A stretch of DNA of 64,000 bases, from contig NEEC01000010.1 in assembly GCA_002189035.1 (NCBI GenBank), positions 2,666,001 to 2,730,000 on the forward strand, given 5' to 3'. Below, in pieces: positions 24,549 to 35,776 of the stretch. A program made the position numbers and the translations under genes. How positions within the stretch are numbered: the stretch's first letter is position 1; every line of letters begins with the position of its first letter. This DNA comes from Utricularia gibba (Eukaryota > Streptophyta > Magnoliopsida > Lamiales > Lentibulariaceae). Below the pieces are notes generated by a model. It was not told the DNA's origin and searched no databases. It saw only the letters and a program-made list of their open reading frames with translations.

Positions 24549-25431
24549 ATTGAATTCATATCTCTAAAATTGAAAAATATACAATGAAAAAATGCTTACC
24601 CAAAGTATTAGTTATGAGCCGCCTCACGTGAGCGCCAACTACTAGTCCAGTTTACCCGAACCCCAGCCGCCACCCCTGTTTTCAAACCATGGATTCCACC
24701 TGGTTAGATCCCCAATCCATATTATAGCGGTTGGATTCATTTCTATTTTTTTTTTTTTACTTTTATTTTTTAATTTTATACTGTTCACTTTATGGAGATG
24801 GTTAAGAACAAATTTAACTTATATGATATGATACGACCTTTATAATATTTTTAATTATTTGCGATATTACCTATGTGGGTGAGTATGGTCACTGATGCAT
24901 CTTACTTAAATATTTAGATTTTAATTTCCGGAAGTGGTATTAGTCCTTTTTTATATTAAAAAATAATAAATAATTGAGCTTCTAAAACGAGTGGTAGAAC
25001 AACTTTCAGGTTCCCCTTGTTTCAAAGTTCAAGATGACACGTTAAATGCACGTTGACATTAAATTCAATTCTCACGGCGGTTAATTAAATAAATCTCATC
25101 TAATCAGAGTGGGTAGAGTCAATTTTATCTATTCAAAATTATTAATTTATTTAATAACCATATTTAGATATATTTAGTTATTCATTTTAAAAATAAAAAA
25201 ATTACAGCTCCCTAAGGTAATAATTCGAATTTAATTTTTTTACTGAAAAAATGTGATATTCGAGCCAATAGAAATGAACCAGCTTATCTGTCATCGGATC
25301 AAGTGGCTGCTAAAACAATTGTCGCCTGTTCAAAAACCACACACCCTCCTCGTCTCCTTCTTCCCCAATTCAAACCCCGTATCTCTTCCCCAATCCAATT
25401 CTATCTCCATTTTCAGCGCCCATTTCCCATC
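24549..25431. other. Intergenic region upstream of the NCL-like gene
   Basis: AT-rich up to about 25260, then a pyrimidine-rich leader. An in-frame upstream ATG at 25303 exists but would put 43 residues in front of the signal peptide. No other gene seen. Confidence 0.4.
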
Positions 25432-28169
25432 ATGGACTCCCGGAGGTGGAAGTTTCTAAGCCCCCTGAGCCTCGTTTGCGTCGCAGTAGCGATAACGGGG
25501 GTTCGCAGCCAAGGCGTCGACGCCGCTGACGGCGGAGGAGGCGGGGCTGCGAAGAAGCTTACGGGTTTTTGCCGTGCTCGAGTAATGTGTGGGGGATGCT
25601 CTTTATGATCCTGGTTTACGAAATTCTGCTGTCCATGGCCGGCCGGTACATCGCCAGAGGGTCGGAGCTGTTCTTCCGGCTGATTGGGCCCGGAATTTTC
25701 GGCAGCAGCTTGTTCCAAATGCTCAGCACAATTCCACAGATCGTATTGGTTCTCAGTAAGTTCTCCGCCTGCAAATCCATTTCAGTTCATTTCTTTTTTT
25801 TTAACCTTGAAATGACGTCGTCCCTGAAAGTTCTGTTTGAAACGTAACTTTTGGGGAAGAAGAATCAAAGCAGGTGCAGGCGATAATAGATTCGCCACGT
25901 AGTCATAATCTAGTGGGAACTGCCATTAATTAAACTCGGGAGTGTACGTATATCCAAATTTATTTTGTTTTAATTGTCTTTTATTTCCTCTTATTTTAAA
26001 TTTAGGATTTTTTTTCCAAAAATATTACTCCATTTAATTTTACACGGAATTATATTTTTTCATGTATTAAATTATTTGTCTCCTTTATTTTACTGCCTGT
26101 ATAATTATCCAATATTTTATTATAAATATTAAATAATATTTGATTTTCTAAGTAAAAAATGAAAGAAATAAATTATCATACACATGGGTGGTTGAATAAT
26201 TGATTAAAAATTGTGATATTAAAGAATCTTGATATCATGTAGGTGGTTGTCACTTGTCACGTACTGAGTAAAAATTATTAAAAAGTCAAGGGGCAGGTCT
26301 GCAAATTTTGAAAAAAAGGCACTTTTTTGTTTTTTCTTTAATATATAGATTTTGAACTTTTAAAATTAACATTTTTATATATGGATTATAGCTAACATAA
26401 AAGAATTTACTTTCTTAAATAGAAAAAAGATTTAAACCCTAAGATTGTGTTTGGTTTATGGGATTATATGGATTGAAAAGTAGATTATAAATTATATGAT
26501 ATATAATTGATAAATTTAAATAAACTCGAGATTACACCCGTTTTTTTTTTTAATCTCATACTTGTTTTGTGTGCAGTGGGTTCTTTTACCGTCTCCAAGG
26601 AGGCGGCTGTACAGCAAGCGGTAAACAGTGTGGGGCTGGTTGTCGGATCGACGGTGATGCTTCTAACGCTTGTTTGGGGCATCTCGGTGATCGTGGGAAG
26701 CTACAATCTCGCAGAGGCCATCTCCAGCGATGATTCAACTGAAACCCAGGGATTACACGGTAAATACTTAATAGTCCTCATGGTAAAACTGGAGCCATCT
26801 CATGTTAGAATGGTTTTCGCCACGCAGGCTATGGCATCGTCACCGACGCAGAGACGTGCTTCACTGCTAGGCTGGTGCTGGTATCCATTGTCCCTGTGAT
26901 TTTCTTGGTGCCTGCAGCAGCAATCTCTTCATTAGTGGTGCAAAGGATTGTAATTCTTATTGCGCTCATCATCACCCTTGTGTTGCTCATCGGTTACTTG
27001 TTTTATGAGGTAACCAATCTTGGCATTTTTTTCGTGTGTATTCTTATGCCGATGCTTGATTGTTGTGAATGTCACAGATTTTTGAGCCATGGGTTCATGA
27101 ACGGAGATTCGAGTTCCTGATCAGGAAATACACGCACAACAGGCTGCGTACGCTTCTGTCCACCAACGGCAGGCCTGATGTTAATAAGATACAGCGGTGA
27201 GATCTTGTACGATTTGCAGGGCAGTGATGACTGTGTGGAGGCGACAACTGAATTCTTGTTTTATAGGCTTTTCGACAGCTTAGACGGGGACAAGAGCGGA
27301 TCAGTCTCTGCAAAGGAACTCAGGGTTCTTCTCTTAGGAGTGAAGGCTAGTGACGGCCTGAACACCGAGAAAGATATTGAGGACATCATGGAACTATTTG
27401 ACACGTCCAATGACGGACGAATAGACCGTAACGAGTTCGTACGAACAATGACGAAACTAGTCTCCGATCTCTGGGAGACATCTCCGATCGACTGGCACTC
27501 CAGAAAGTCACAGACAGGTGAACTGCAGCAGCATTTGCTGTCCACGGGAAAGAACCAAGAAAAGAGAAGCCACGTCTTGTTGCAGTACTGTAGGGCATTG
27601 TTTTTGGTGATCTCAGGAACGGTGGTCATAATGTTGCTGGCAACGCCGCTGGGCACCACCGTCTCCCAGTTCGCGCAAGCGGCGCATCTGCCGGCGTTTC
27701 TGGTGTCGTACTTCGCTATCCCGTTGGCGGTGAACTACGGCATGGCTTCCCAGTTCATCGTCTCCGCCACACAGAGGTCCAGGAAGTCCATTTCTCTCAC
27801 ACTTTCATCCGTAAGCTTCTCCTCCCTACCTCTTTACATCAAATCTGACATAAATAGAATATACCTAGCTTTCACCTAACAAACATTACATAACTTGATT
27901 TGGTTCAATGTGTTGGTCAGCTGTACGGCACCGTGTACATTACCAACATCGTCGGACTGGTATCGTTCTTGGTGCCGGTCTACGTACGAGATTTGCCGGT
28001 GAATGTCATTGCAGAGGCGGCGGTTTCGTTGGTGGTATGCCTTGTGATGAGCTGTGTGACCAGCTTTTACACCAGGTTTCCACGATGGGTTGGGTACCTG
28101 GTGCTGCTCTTCTACTTCATCTCGCTCGCTCTCATCTACGTTCTGACATCTGTTCTCCACTTCCCCTGA
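25432..28169 (+). CDS. NCL: EF-hand Ca2+/cation exchanger, NCL type (one-base frameshift in exon 1)
   Basis: Six exons: 25432-25755, 26577-26759, 26828-27009, 27078-27196, 27267-27810 and 27921-28169; about 533 residues if the lost base is allowed for. A signal peptide (MDSRRWKFLSPL..) is followed by several hydrophobic membrane segments with the exchanger motif LVVGSTVMLLTLVWGISVIVG. A cytosolic loop has two EF-hands (DGDKSGSVSAKE and DTSNDGRIDRNE, all ligand positions present), then a second membrane half. This is the layout of Arabidopsis NCL, a vacuolar Na+/Ca2+ exchanger-like protein. Between KKLTG and PCSSNVWG the frame slips at TTTTT 25566-25570; six T would restore FLPCSSNVWG as in homologues. 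Intron 4 is only 70 bases, and its readthrough frame is open, which can mislead gene callers. Confidence 0.85.
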
Positions 28170-29016
28170 CATTACTGTCCGAAAACCTCCACTTGTTTCA
28201 GATATGTGGTTTGTTGCCTTCGTGCTTCCATTAAGTGTAATTTCCGAGCACTGTCGACGCTAAGCATTTAGTATTGTTTATCCGGTTTGACCGCCGACAG
28301 GCGCCAGGTATGCTCGCTGCTGAAATCCACCCGTCTCCTTTGAAAAGAACCGGGTCAACTCCGTACATTGACTTGGTCTACAACAGAAACACGTGTTTTA
28401 TTAACCATTTTTATGTCATATAACCGCAATGTCGATATAAAAAATCAAATCTTCATGAATTTCACTCAAAATCCGACTATTTATCCCTTGAAGGTATCAC
28501 TTGGAAGGCATCTATTCAGAATATAAAGATGAGAAAAAATGAATTAATTGTCATTTATAATTTATTATATTTAATTATTTTATTTTCAAATCTTAATATG
28601 AAATTGTTTGTTCTAATGAAGAGGACTGTTACATACGTATAGCTGCCTATAAAATGAATTGAAGTTAGCCCTTTTATTGTTATAGAAGATGAGGCTATTT
28701 CAAGTACTATTAGAGGCATCTCCTTGAGAAATGAGCAAGCTACTTTGTATCCCCAAGGAAGGCGTTTCCTTAAGAAATGAAGAAGAGGGTTGGTAATCAA
28801 CATGGGTATACCAGAAGAAACCTGCTTACAGAGAGGCTTTCATCTGCTAGGGTTGTAGAGAACCAGTGCGTTTTGTGGGAGCTTCAGAATCCATTGTATT
28901 TGAATGCAAAAGCAACTTGGAGGCTTATTCCTCACAACTTTGAATGGGTGGTAAGTATACAGGATGCGAAGTGTTACATGACAGACATCTCAACTGCTTG
29001 ATTTGGGGCATGGACG
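28170..29016. other. Spacer between convergent NCL-like and reductase-like genes
   Basis: Convergent 3' flanks. A TRIM-LTR-like fragment sits at 28503-28622. A short plus-strand frame at 28777-29001 has no recognisable similarity and I do not call it a gene. Confidence 0.4.
28503..28622 (-). repeat. TRIM LTR-like fragment
   Basis: Contains ttgtcatttataatttatta and ends cttaatatgaaattgtttgttctaat, matching the outer 5' end of the minus-oriented TRIM LTR (tatgatattgtgtattctaaca in the intact copy). Internal TRIM sequence is absent. Confidence 0.45.
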
Positions 29017-30687
29017 TTAAGAGTCCCATATGGGGCCAAAGGCCGGGATCCCTGCCGCCCAGCAAGCGCCAACCACGTCTCGTGTTCCCTCAGGATTGCT
29101 CGTGACGATCACAATCTCGGCCCCGAATCTCTTCGCCGTGTCGACGGTCATTTGCGGCACGTTTGGCCTCCCGAGCAACGCTGTGTCGTGCAGGATGTTC
29201 TTCTCCGGCCGGCGGCTCATCCACTCCATGATCTCTTTCCCGAAGTTCTGTTCCATGTTCTTTGCCACCCAAAGAACGCAGATGTCCGCTCTACAAGGCT
29301 GCAGTTGGAAAGAGAGAAAGGGGCAGATTCCGGAGCCTGTGGCGACATGCAGAACCCTATTGTACATGCTTGTCAAATAGGGAAGCCCCGCGAAGTGCAG
29401 CTGCCGGACCCAAAGATGGCTCGGTGGGTTTGAAACGAGGGATTTCGTGAAGTCGCCGACGGCTCCTGCAAGAATGACATGCTCCTTCTTGTTGTCGGAG
29501 ATGATTCCGAAAGCGTGCCATTCGGAGAGCGGTGAGGGGCTGATTCTGCCCAGGATTCCGGCTCCAACTCCTCCTGGGAAGGTGATCACCGACGCATGAC
29601 CGGAAGGTGAATAGATCTTGATGGGAACTTTTCTCACCGTCAGCCAAGGAAGAATGATTAGTGCAGTGATTCCAATGAGGAACCAGAACTCTTGCCTCTT
29701 CGCCAACTCGGATCCCAAATCTCTGCTGTTATATGATCTGGTTGCCGGGTCGTAAGCAGTCGTCAGACATATGAAGATCCAGACAAGAACCAGACTTGTC
29801 CAACCGGCGAAACGGTGAGTTCTCTCGAAAACGTTGTGATGAAGGTGACGAACAAGCGGAAAAGCGGCGATACAGGAGAGGCAAAGAAGCGCGAGAATAG
29901 CAGAAGCGACTCCAATGATCTCAGGAGATGTATTAGCTCTATCCCTCAATGTGAGTACCAGCGCGTAAATCAGCCAAGCTACTGATGAAATCCCGCAACC
30001 GCTGTGTATGCCGCCTACAGATTGAAGAACCGCCGTGGTCGCCAATTTGAGACGCAGCGGAACCACCGGGTACCCAAGAATCTTCACGGCAAGCCAGAAG
30101 ACGACCCGGAAAAACGCCTCGTTGCGGCACAACACCAAAGCGAATATATTGGCGACGGAGAACGCAACAGCGTTCCTTCTAGCGTAAGAGAATCTTCCGA
30201 CGGCGGCGAGAACGAGGCAGGCCATATTGATAATGAAGGAAAGCGCGAAAAGCCTCTTGTAGACGGTGAACAGTCCCTGATCCAAAAGGATAACCGACAG
30301 CCTCGAGGAATCATGTTTGTTGGAGCTCGGCTTAGGCTGCTGGGATTTGGATTTCGCCAGTGGCAGCTCCGACAGTTTAGCGTCAGCCACGTGATTGTTG
30401 TCTTCTTCGCGGCCTTCCTCAATGTGCGCCAGAAAATCATCCTCATCACTCTCCTCCCCCTCTTCATCGTCAAGATCGCAGAAATGGCTGCTAGATCTAC
30501 GACTCAGGGAGTTCGGAGCTAGCGACGCCGAAGAAACAGCTCTCGAGATACGCTTCCAAATCCGTTGGCTCCTTGGCACCTCCACCTCCATTGGCTTCAC
30601 CACCGCGAAGAGGTCGGCATGGGGCTTGATTTCAAAAGCCACCCCTCTGCAACTAGAGAAACGGGTCACTTTTCCCTCGAGCTCCAT
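29017..30687 (-). CDS. Membrane protein with ferredoxin-reductase-like C-terminus (adenylate-forming-reductase-like)
   Basis: Single exon, 556 residues. The N-terminal 130 residues are soluble, with an acidic stretch (DLDDEEGEESDEDDF) and Ser/Lys-rich linker. Residues about 135-360 hold several hydrophobic helices (FALSFIINMACLVLAAVG, ANIFALVLC, WLIYALVLTL, AILALLCLSCIAAFPLV, FAGWTSLVLVWIFICL, FLIGITALIILPWL). The rest looks like a FAD/NAD(P)-binding module: ITFPGGVGAGILGRIS, the nucleotide-binding turn VATGSGICPFLSF, and DICVLWVAKN. Plant relatives are usually annotated as adenylate-forming reductase 06235-like because the same membrane-plus-reductase module is fused to fungal adenylate-forming enzymes; here the adenylation domain is absent. 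A role in membrane redox chemistry is inference. TATA box at 30751-30760. Confidence 0.85.
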   Translation of the reverse strand: MELEGKVTRFSSCRGVAFEIKPHADLFAVVKPMEVEVPRSQRIWKRISRAVSSASLAPNSLSRRSSSHFCDLDDEEGEESDEDDFLAHIEEGREEDNNHVADAKLSELPLAKSKSQQPKPSSNKHDSSRLSVILLDQGLFTVYKRLFALSFIINMACLVLAAVGRFSYARRNAVAFSVANIFALVLCRNEAFFRVVFWLAVKILGYPVVPLRLKLATTAVLQSVGGIHSGCGISSVAWLIYALVLTLRDRANTSPEIIGVASAILALLCLSCIAAFPLVRHLHHNVFERTHRFAGWTSLVLVWIFICLTTAYDPATRSYNSRDLGSELAKRQEFWFLIGITALIILPWLTVRKVPIKIYSPSGHASVITFPGGVGAGILGRISPSPLSEWHAFGIISDNKKEHVILAGAVGDFTKSLVSNPPSHLWVRQLHFAGLPYLTSMYNRVLHVATGSGICPFLSFQLQPCRADICVLWVAKNMEQNFGKEIMEWMSRRPEKNILHDTALLGRPNVPQMTVDTAKRFGAEIVIVTSNPEGTRDVVGACWAAGIPAFGPIWDS

Positions 30688-30750
30688 TGCTTTTGTGCTG
30701 TGTAGATGAACAAGTGTGAGTGGTTGTGGTGATGAGGGAAGACGAACAGC

Positions 30751-30760
30751 TTATTTATAG
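30751..30760 (-). promoter_or_regulatory. TATA box of the reductase-like gene
   Basis: CTATAAATAA on the minus strand, about 65-70 bases upstream of the start codon at 30687. Confidence 0.65.
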
Positions 30761-32139
30761 TACAAGAATTTGGTCGTGGACCGTGTTTTTCGTACCGTTT
30801 TTCTCCGGTCAAAGTTCACACTTTACATTGAAATAATACATATGCATTCCGAGTATCAAAATTAAGTATTTTTTTCTTAATATTTATATCCCAATTGAAC
30901 TTCATTGCCCTAATTCTAACCATTAGTATCATTTTTTAGTAAAATGAAAAATCACACGAAATTTACACTTTTTTCAGAAAAAGAATAACACTCTTTAATT
31001 TAAAGATTAAGTGGATCGGATAAGAATACACTAAATTTAAATATACAATAAATATAAATCATATTATAAAAAATTAATCTCCATAAATTATTAATAATAT
31101 TCGATATCTTATATACTTAACTATTTGAACTTCATTTCATTATATTGTATTCTTTGTTTTAATAGGCGTCCTGTGAATTTTCCAAAATCTGCATTATGAG
31201 ATTAAAAATAGCCTCAATGGAGATAACTCAGGATTAGAACAATAATCCAAAAAATGAATATGTTGAACGCTATCCAAATGATACTCATTCCTTGTGACAT
31301 TAGCTATCCGGGAATGCGACCGTGGACTTAGTTATCCAAATCAAATGTGTGTACGGAAATTGCACATTTTCTCCCAAGCCTTCAGAATGACTTCAAAGAA
31401 GTCGGCCATCCTTGTTTTGGAGTGGGAAAGAAGAATGTGTACGCCCCCCATAACCATTTTAATGCCACAATTTTACAAATTAATTTATGTAATTAAATAA
31501 ATTAATAAAATTGACATCAGATAAGTCTGATTGTAATAAAAACTATACCTCAAAAAAACTACCAATTTGGCACTCATTTCCTATAAAATAGAGTGGGAAA
31601 ATGGTTGGGGAGGGGGCGGATGGCCCGCCCCGGGAGCCCTCCCGTGGTGTCGATGGTGGGGCCCTGGTCAAACACTGAGCCGTGTGGGCCGAGCTTGTCC
31701 GGCGCGTTTATTTCGACTCTGTGAACTACTACTACTTTTGGCGGCCAAAAAAAAAAAAACAAAATAAAAGGGAATAATTGAGCCATCACGTGCTTTGAGG
31801 ACCCCCACCCCTCCCCGATCCCGCCCCCGGTTTGAAGATGGTTGACTTGCGCCGCGATCAACGGCTGGTTTTACACATTGGGAATGACGACATATGATGA
31901 AATATATGTGACTCGAAATTTAAAAATAATATTATTATAATAGTATATTATAATTAAATAAAAATATTATTAATTTGTAATTCAAGATTCATGGATTGAC
32001 AACATAATGCAATATTTTAAATTAATAAATTTTAAATAATTAAAAAATCTCCATCGATTTTTTTTTTTGCTATGGCAGGCACCATTGCAACGTAAATATT
32101 TTTGTTTTGGAAAACCAATGAACGGGAGACACGTGTTGT
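30761..32139. other. Divergent intergenic region, reductase-like gene to VHA-D
   Basis: AT-rich with one GC-rich island at 31600-31860 (runs of G and C, ggccc and cccgcc words) whose open frames on both strands are low-complexity and not credible genes. A TRIM-LTR-like fragment lies at about 31015-31170. Confidence 0.4.
31015..31170 (-). repeat. TRIM LTR-like fragment
   Basis: Includes taaattattaataatattcgatatcttatatactta and ends cattatattgtattctttgttttaata, equivalent to the outer LTR end of the minus-oriented TRIM. Degenerate; boundaries approximate. Confidence 0.4.
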
Positions 32140-32379
32140 GTGATTGAAAATACCCAACCCGATTGTCATTACCCGTTGCCCCTTATTCCTCGGATCCCTT
32201 TTACCCCAGGAGCAACGATCTCCAGTTTCCTTGTTCTGATGATCGTGGCGATCAGGAGGGAATCCGCCATTTTTAACTTCCCACTGCTGGTTTTTTTTTT
32301 CTTTCGGCTTGGAACCCTAGACGTTCGTCTAAGTGGTAGACCCTAGCAACCAGAATCCGGTGGCTTTTCTGCATTTCAG

Positions 32380-33098
32380 GTAGCTCGTACTCTATTGTGA
32401 TGGTTTGATGAAAAAGTCTTTATCTTTGCGCTATTTATGGTTCTGCGGTGTGTTGCAAACAACGAAACATAAATTTGAGTTGCATCGAAACAGGAGGTGC
32501 CGTGACCCTCATTATTTTAACCCAAGAAACCAAAATCCAGCAACCTAGGTCTAGAGTTCTGGGTTTTTGATATCTCGATCCACGCTAGTCCGACCCGAAA
32601 TCGGCGTAGAACCGTACCTGGAGGGGTTCTGTCGAGTCCCGATATCACACTACTGCGCGTTCTGGATAAGTTGGATTCTGTAATGATCAGTGTATAAATT
32701 TGATCGGTATTGTTGAAAACTTAACTTGCGTTATATTCTTTGAATTAATTTGTTTTGTTCAAGAAAAAGCATTAAAATTCGACGTGTGGATTCTCCCGAT
32801 TTGAGTGGATTGAGGACTTCCTCTTCTGTGCAATTCTTGATATTGCTGCTTTTGTATATAGAAAGTTTGTTGCTTCTCATCCAAAAATAAAAATGTAGGC
32901 AGGACATCATATATATGCAACCTTGCTGAGTGAAAATGTGCTTTTTTGTTCACCATGGCGTTTGATCTGTTTTTCTCCTCATTGCATTTCTCTTCTACAA
33001 AGGGAGCTTCCCGAAGTCATCGGAAGTCGACATAAAAGTTACACTAAGATCAATGTAGGGGGTAGTTGTTTTTATCCGCTTTTTTACTGTTCTTGCAG
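32380..33098 (+). other. Inferred 5' UTR intron of VHA-D
   Basis: A donor (tttcag|gtagct) at 32380 follows a leader-like exon that includes ctagacgttcgtctaag. A pyrimidine-rich acceptor (tgttcttgcag) ends at 33098, 17 bases before the start codon. No coding exon fits between them. Inferred from splice signals only. Confidence 0.5.
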
Positions 33099-33115
33099 CT
33101 ATAGTTTCTTCCAAG

Positions 33116-33901
33116 ATGTCTGGACAAAGCCAACGTTTAAATGTTGTTCCTACTGTAACAATGCTTGGAGTTATGAAAGCTCGATTGGTTGGAGCAACGA
33201 GAGGGCATGCACTGCTCAAGAAGAAGAGTGATGCTTTAACTGTGCAGTTTAGAACAATTCTCAAGAAAATTGTGTCTACGAAGGAGTCGATGGGGGATAT
33301 CATGAAAACATCTTCCTTTGCCCTCGCTGAAGCCAAGTATGTTGCAGGGGAGAACATCAAGCATATTGTTCGCCAAAATGTGCAGAGTGCAACGCTGAAG
33401 GTTCGATCACACCAAGAAAATGTTGCTGGTGTGAAACTCCCCAAGTTTGAGTACTTTATTGATGGAGAAACCAAGAATGACTTGACTGGCCTGGCAAGAG
33501 GTGGTCAGCAAGTAAAATCCTGTCGTGCAGCATATGTGAAGTCAATTGAACTACTTGTTGAACTCGCTACACTCCAAACCTCATTTTTGACTCTCGATGA
33601 GGCAATTAAGACCACAAATCGCAGGGTGAACGCCTTGGAAAATGTAGTAAAGCCACGGATAGAGAATACTATAAGTTACATCAAGGGGGAGCTGGATGAA
33701 TTGGAAAGAGAGGACTTCTTCAGATTGAAAAAAATCCAGGGTTATAAGAAGAGAGAGATCGAGAGGCAGCGTGAGGCCGCAAAGGCATTCTCTGACGAAA
33801 GGTTTGCTGAGGCAATCTCTTTGCAGAGGGGCGTTTCTCTTAGCTCAGCACACAACATGTTATCTCTTGCATCCCAAAGGGATGAAGACATCATCTTCTG
33901 A
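33116..33901 (+). CDS. VHA-D: V-type proton ATPase subunit D
   Basis: Intronless coding region of 261 residues, the same length as Arabidopsis VHA-D and nearly identical in the conserved parts: LNVVPTVTMLGVMKARL, GHALLKKKSDALTVQFR, MKTSSFALAE, ETKNDLTGLARGGQQV, TNRRVNALENVVKPR, DELEREDFFRLKKIQGYK and the terminal DEDIIF. Subunit D is the central rotor stalk of the V1 sector, coupling ATP hydrolysis in the A3B3 head to proton pumping through Vo at the vacuolar and trans-Golgi membranes. Long coiled-coil helices at both ends are the expected fold. It starts at the first ATG after the inferred leader intron. A 31-34 base imperfect tandem duplication sits in the 3' UTR (about 34023-34090). Confidence 0.97.
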   Translation: MSGQSQRLNVVPTVTMLGVMKARLVGATRGHALLKKKSDALTVQFRTILKKIVSTKESMGDIMKTSSFALAEAKYVAGENIKHIVRQNVQSATLKVRSHQENVAGVKLPKFEYFIDGETKNDLTGLARGGQQVKSCRAAYVKSIELLVELATLQTSFLTLDEAIKTTNRRVNALENVVKPRIENTISYIKGELDELEREDFFRLKKIQGYKKREIERQREAAKAFSDERFAEAISLQRGVSLSSAHNMLSLASQRDEDIIF

Positions 33902-34641
33902 TTTCAGAATCAGTATTGATTTGTTAAAATAATGCCGTTGCTTGGTTGATGCTGATTATTTGTTTGATATGCATGACACGGTATTTTGATTTGGGTTGGA
34001 TATACTCTGGAATAAGAGCCCTTGTATGTGATCGTTTTGATCACTTGCTGTAAGTTCTCTGTATGCGGTCGTTTCATCACTTACTGAGTTACTGTAAACC
34101 ATAGTGGATGGTTTCTTTCAAGCCCAAATGTTTGTTTGTGTCTTGTTCAAGTGATCAAAGGTCCCCTCTTGCTGGAACTTTGTTACGGCTTGTTGCTGAT
34201 ACTTGAAACTCGATCCATGTTTTCGGTGAGGCTTGTGGCAGATTCTGGGACCTAAAGACAGGGACCCTTTGTTTTTGAGGAATACATGACTTTTCATTGC
34301 TGTTGAAGGTTCAAATGTTCAAATAGGTAATGACTGAATACTTACAGTAAGATTGCTAGATGATCCATCTAACTCATGACAGAGTGGGACTCATGACAGA
34401 GTGGGAGGGTTGATGATGAACTCCCTCCGAGAAGGGATTGGTTGGCAGTATTAAATTTGAACTTTAAAACCACTCCTTGAAGGCAAAGAAAGTTACCCAG
34501 AAGATTAAGGAAAGCATCATACATTACATTTGCGTTGAAGCCGCAGTTAAATCTCAACGTTTACTGCCTCTACTTCAACTGCTACCACGAATCCAATTAA
34601 AATGCTTTATTTGTTACTAAGTTTTTAAGGTTTCCCCTGTC
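33902..34641. other. Convergent 3' flanks of VHA-D and papain-like protease 1
   Basis: Probably two 3' UTRs back to back. It holds the imperfect duplication at 34023-34090 and a perfect 17-base tandem repeat at 34372-34405. No gene. Confidence 0.5.
34372..34405. repeat. Perfect 17-base tandem duplication
   Basis: actcatgacagagtggg occurs twice without a spacer (34372-34388 and 34389-34405). Confidence 0.9.
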
Positions 34642-35719
34642 TCAGGCAACTGGATAAGATGCATGCATTGCGATGCCACACTTCCCTTGAGCGCCATTCA
34701 TGTTTCTGGGCATCAAGATGTAGCCATTCGATCCCCAGTCCGTACCCCATGAATTCTTCACGATCCAATACGGAGTCCCCTTGGCCGAGCCGTACCCGAC
34801 AACGGTGACACCATGATCCAGGTTTGTCCCACAAGATGCAGTGAAGATTCCACCAGAATACAACTGAAAATCTCTTCCTCTTGCATCAATGGCCACCGAC
34901 ACCGGCTGATTTGCCACCGCCCGCATCAAGGCGGCTTCATTGTTCTCCGGCACTTCCACATAGCCGCTGATGGTGGCCGCCACCGGAGAGGTTCTCAGCA
35001 TGTTGCAAAATGATTGTCTGGCTCTGTACGGGTAGTTGGATTCCGTTGTGATCCCGAATCTTTGAATGTATTGGAATGCATTGGTCATTTGCCCGCCATT
35101 GCAGCCATAGTCTTTTGTTTCACAGTTGACCAGCTGTTGCTCCGACAAGGAGACGAGGTTGCCTGATTTGATCTTGTGGATCCCCTCCACCGCCGCCACA
35201 GCCGAAAAAGCCCAGCAACATCCTACATACATCCAATAACTTTCTCTAATTCAAACGTAAAAGAATTGCATATTCTATTTCACAGTCCAAGTTACCGCAC
35301 TGCCCTTGATCCTTGACAGGAGTAACCGCTCCCTGAGCTCTCCAATCTACGCTCCAAGGAACCGGTGATGCTCTAAGATTCTCATCGTAGGAGACACTTC
35401 TTCTTGTAGCATTATGCGGCTGGACGTAGCCGTTCATGGCTGCTCGAAACTCTTCGTTTGTAAGATCAGCGAATTTGTTGGCAGCAAGCTTGTAAGAGTG
35501 GCCAGCTGCGTTGACAGAGTTGATATACTCCACATTGCTTTTAAAGATCGAAAATCTCTCAGCCCTCTCGACATCATCTCTGTAAACACGACCGTATTTC
35601 GCCATCCACCCCTCGTGCATTCTGATCATCCCGGCGTCGAGGGTTCCTTCCACATCCGCCTTGCATGCAAACGGGACAACGAGCAGGAGCAACGAAACCT
35701 GGACAAACTTCAGCCCCAT
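34642..35719 (-). CDS. Papain-like cysteine protease 1 (SAG12/bromelain-like)
   Basis: Two exons, 35719-35296 and 35222-34642, give 334 residues. Signal peptide (MGLKFVQVSLLLLVVPFACKA), then the inhibitory I29 propeptide with the ERFNIN pattern (ERAERFSIFKSNVEYIN) and the conserved prodomain stretch NKFADLTNEEF. The mature enzyme starts near WSVDWRAQGAVTPVKDQGQC. Oxyanion Gln is in DQGQC, the catalytic Cys is residue 144, His is in NLDHGVTVVGYG and Asn in IVKNSWG. It lacks a granulin domain and a KDEL tail. The active-site box reads CGCCWAF instead of the usual CGSCWAF, so the catalytic Cys is preceded by another Cys. Family members are vacuolar or secreted proteases active in senescence, defence and fruit or latex. 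The intron falls in the active-site Gly codon, as in copies 2 and 3. Confidence 0.94.
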
Positions 35720-35776
35720 TCCAAGACAGGAGGAGGAGGATGTAAGAATTGCGGTTTGCCCGAATCCAAGCGCCGC

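Noticed and set aside
27178-27266. Apparent frameshift or alternative exon in the NCL gene (continuous open frame ahead of the EF-hands)
   Set aside because: A 70-base GT-AG intron (27197-27266) joins VNKIQR directly to LFDSLDGDKSG as in homologues, so the readthrough frame is intronic.
28777-29001. Plus-strand open frame of 74 codons beyond the NCL gene
   Set aside because: No splice partner, promoter or recognisable motif; it lies between two convergent 3' ends.
31567-31861. GC-rich open frames on both strands
   Set aside because: Low-complexity, overlapping antisense frames with no family resemblance; taken as a composition island.
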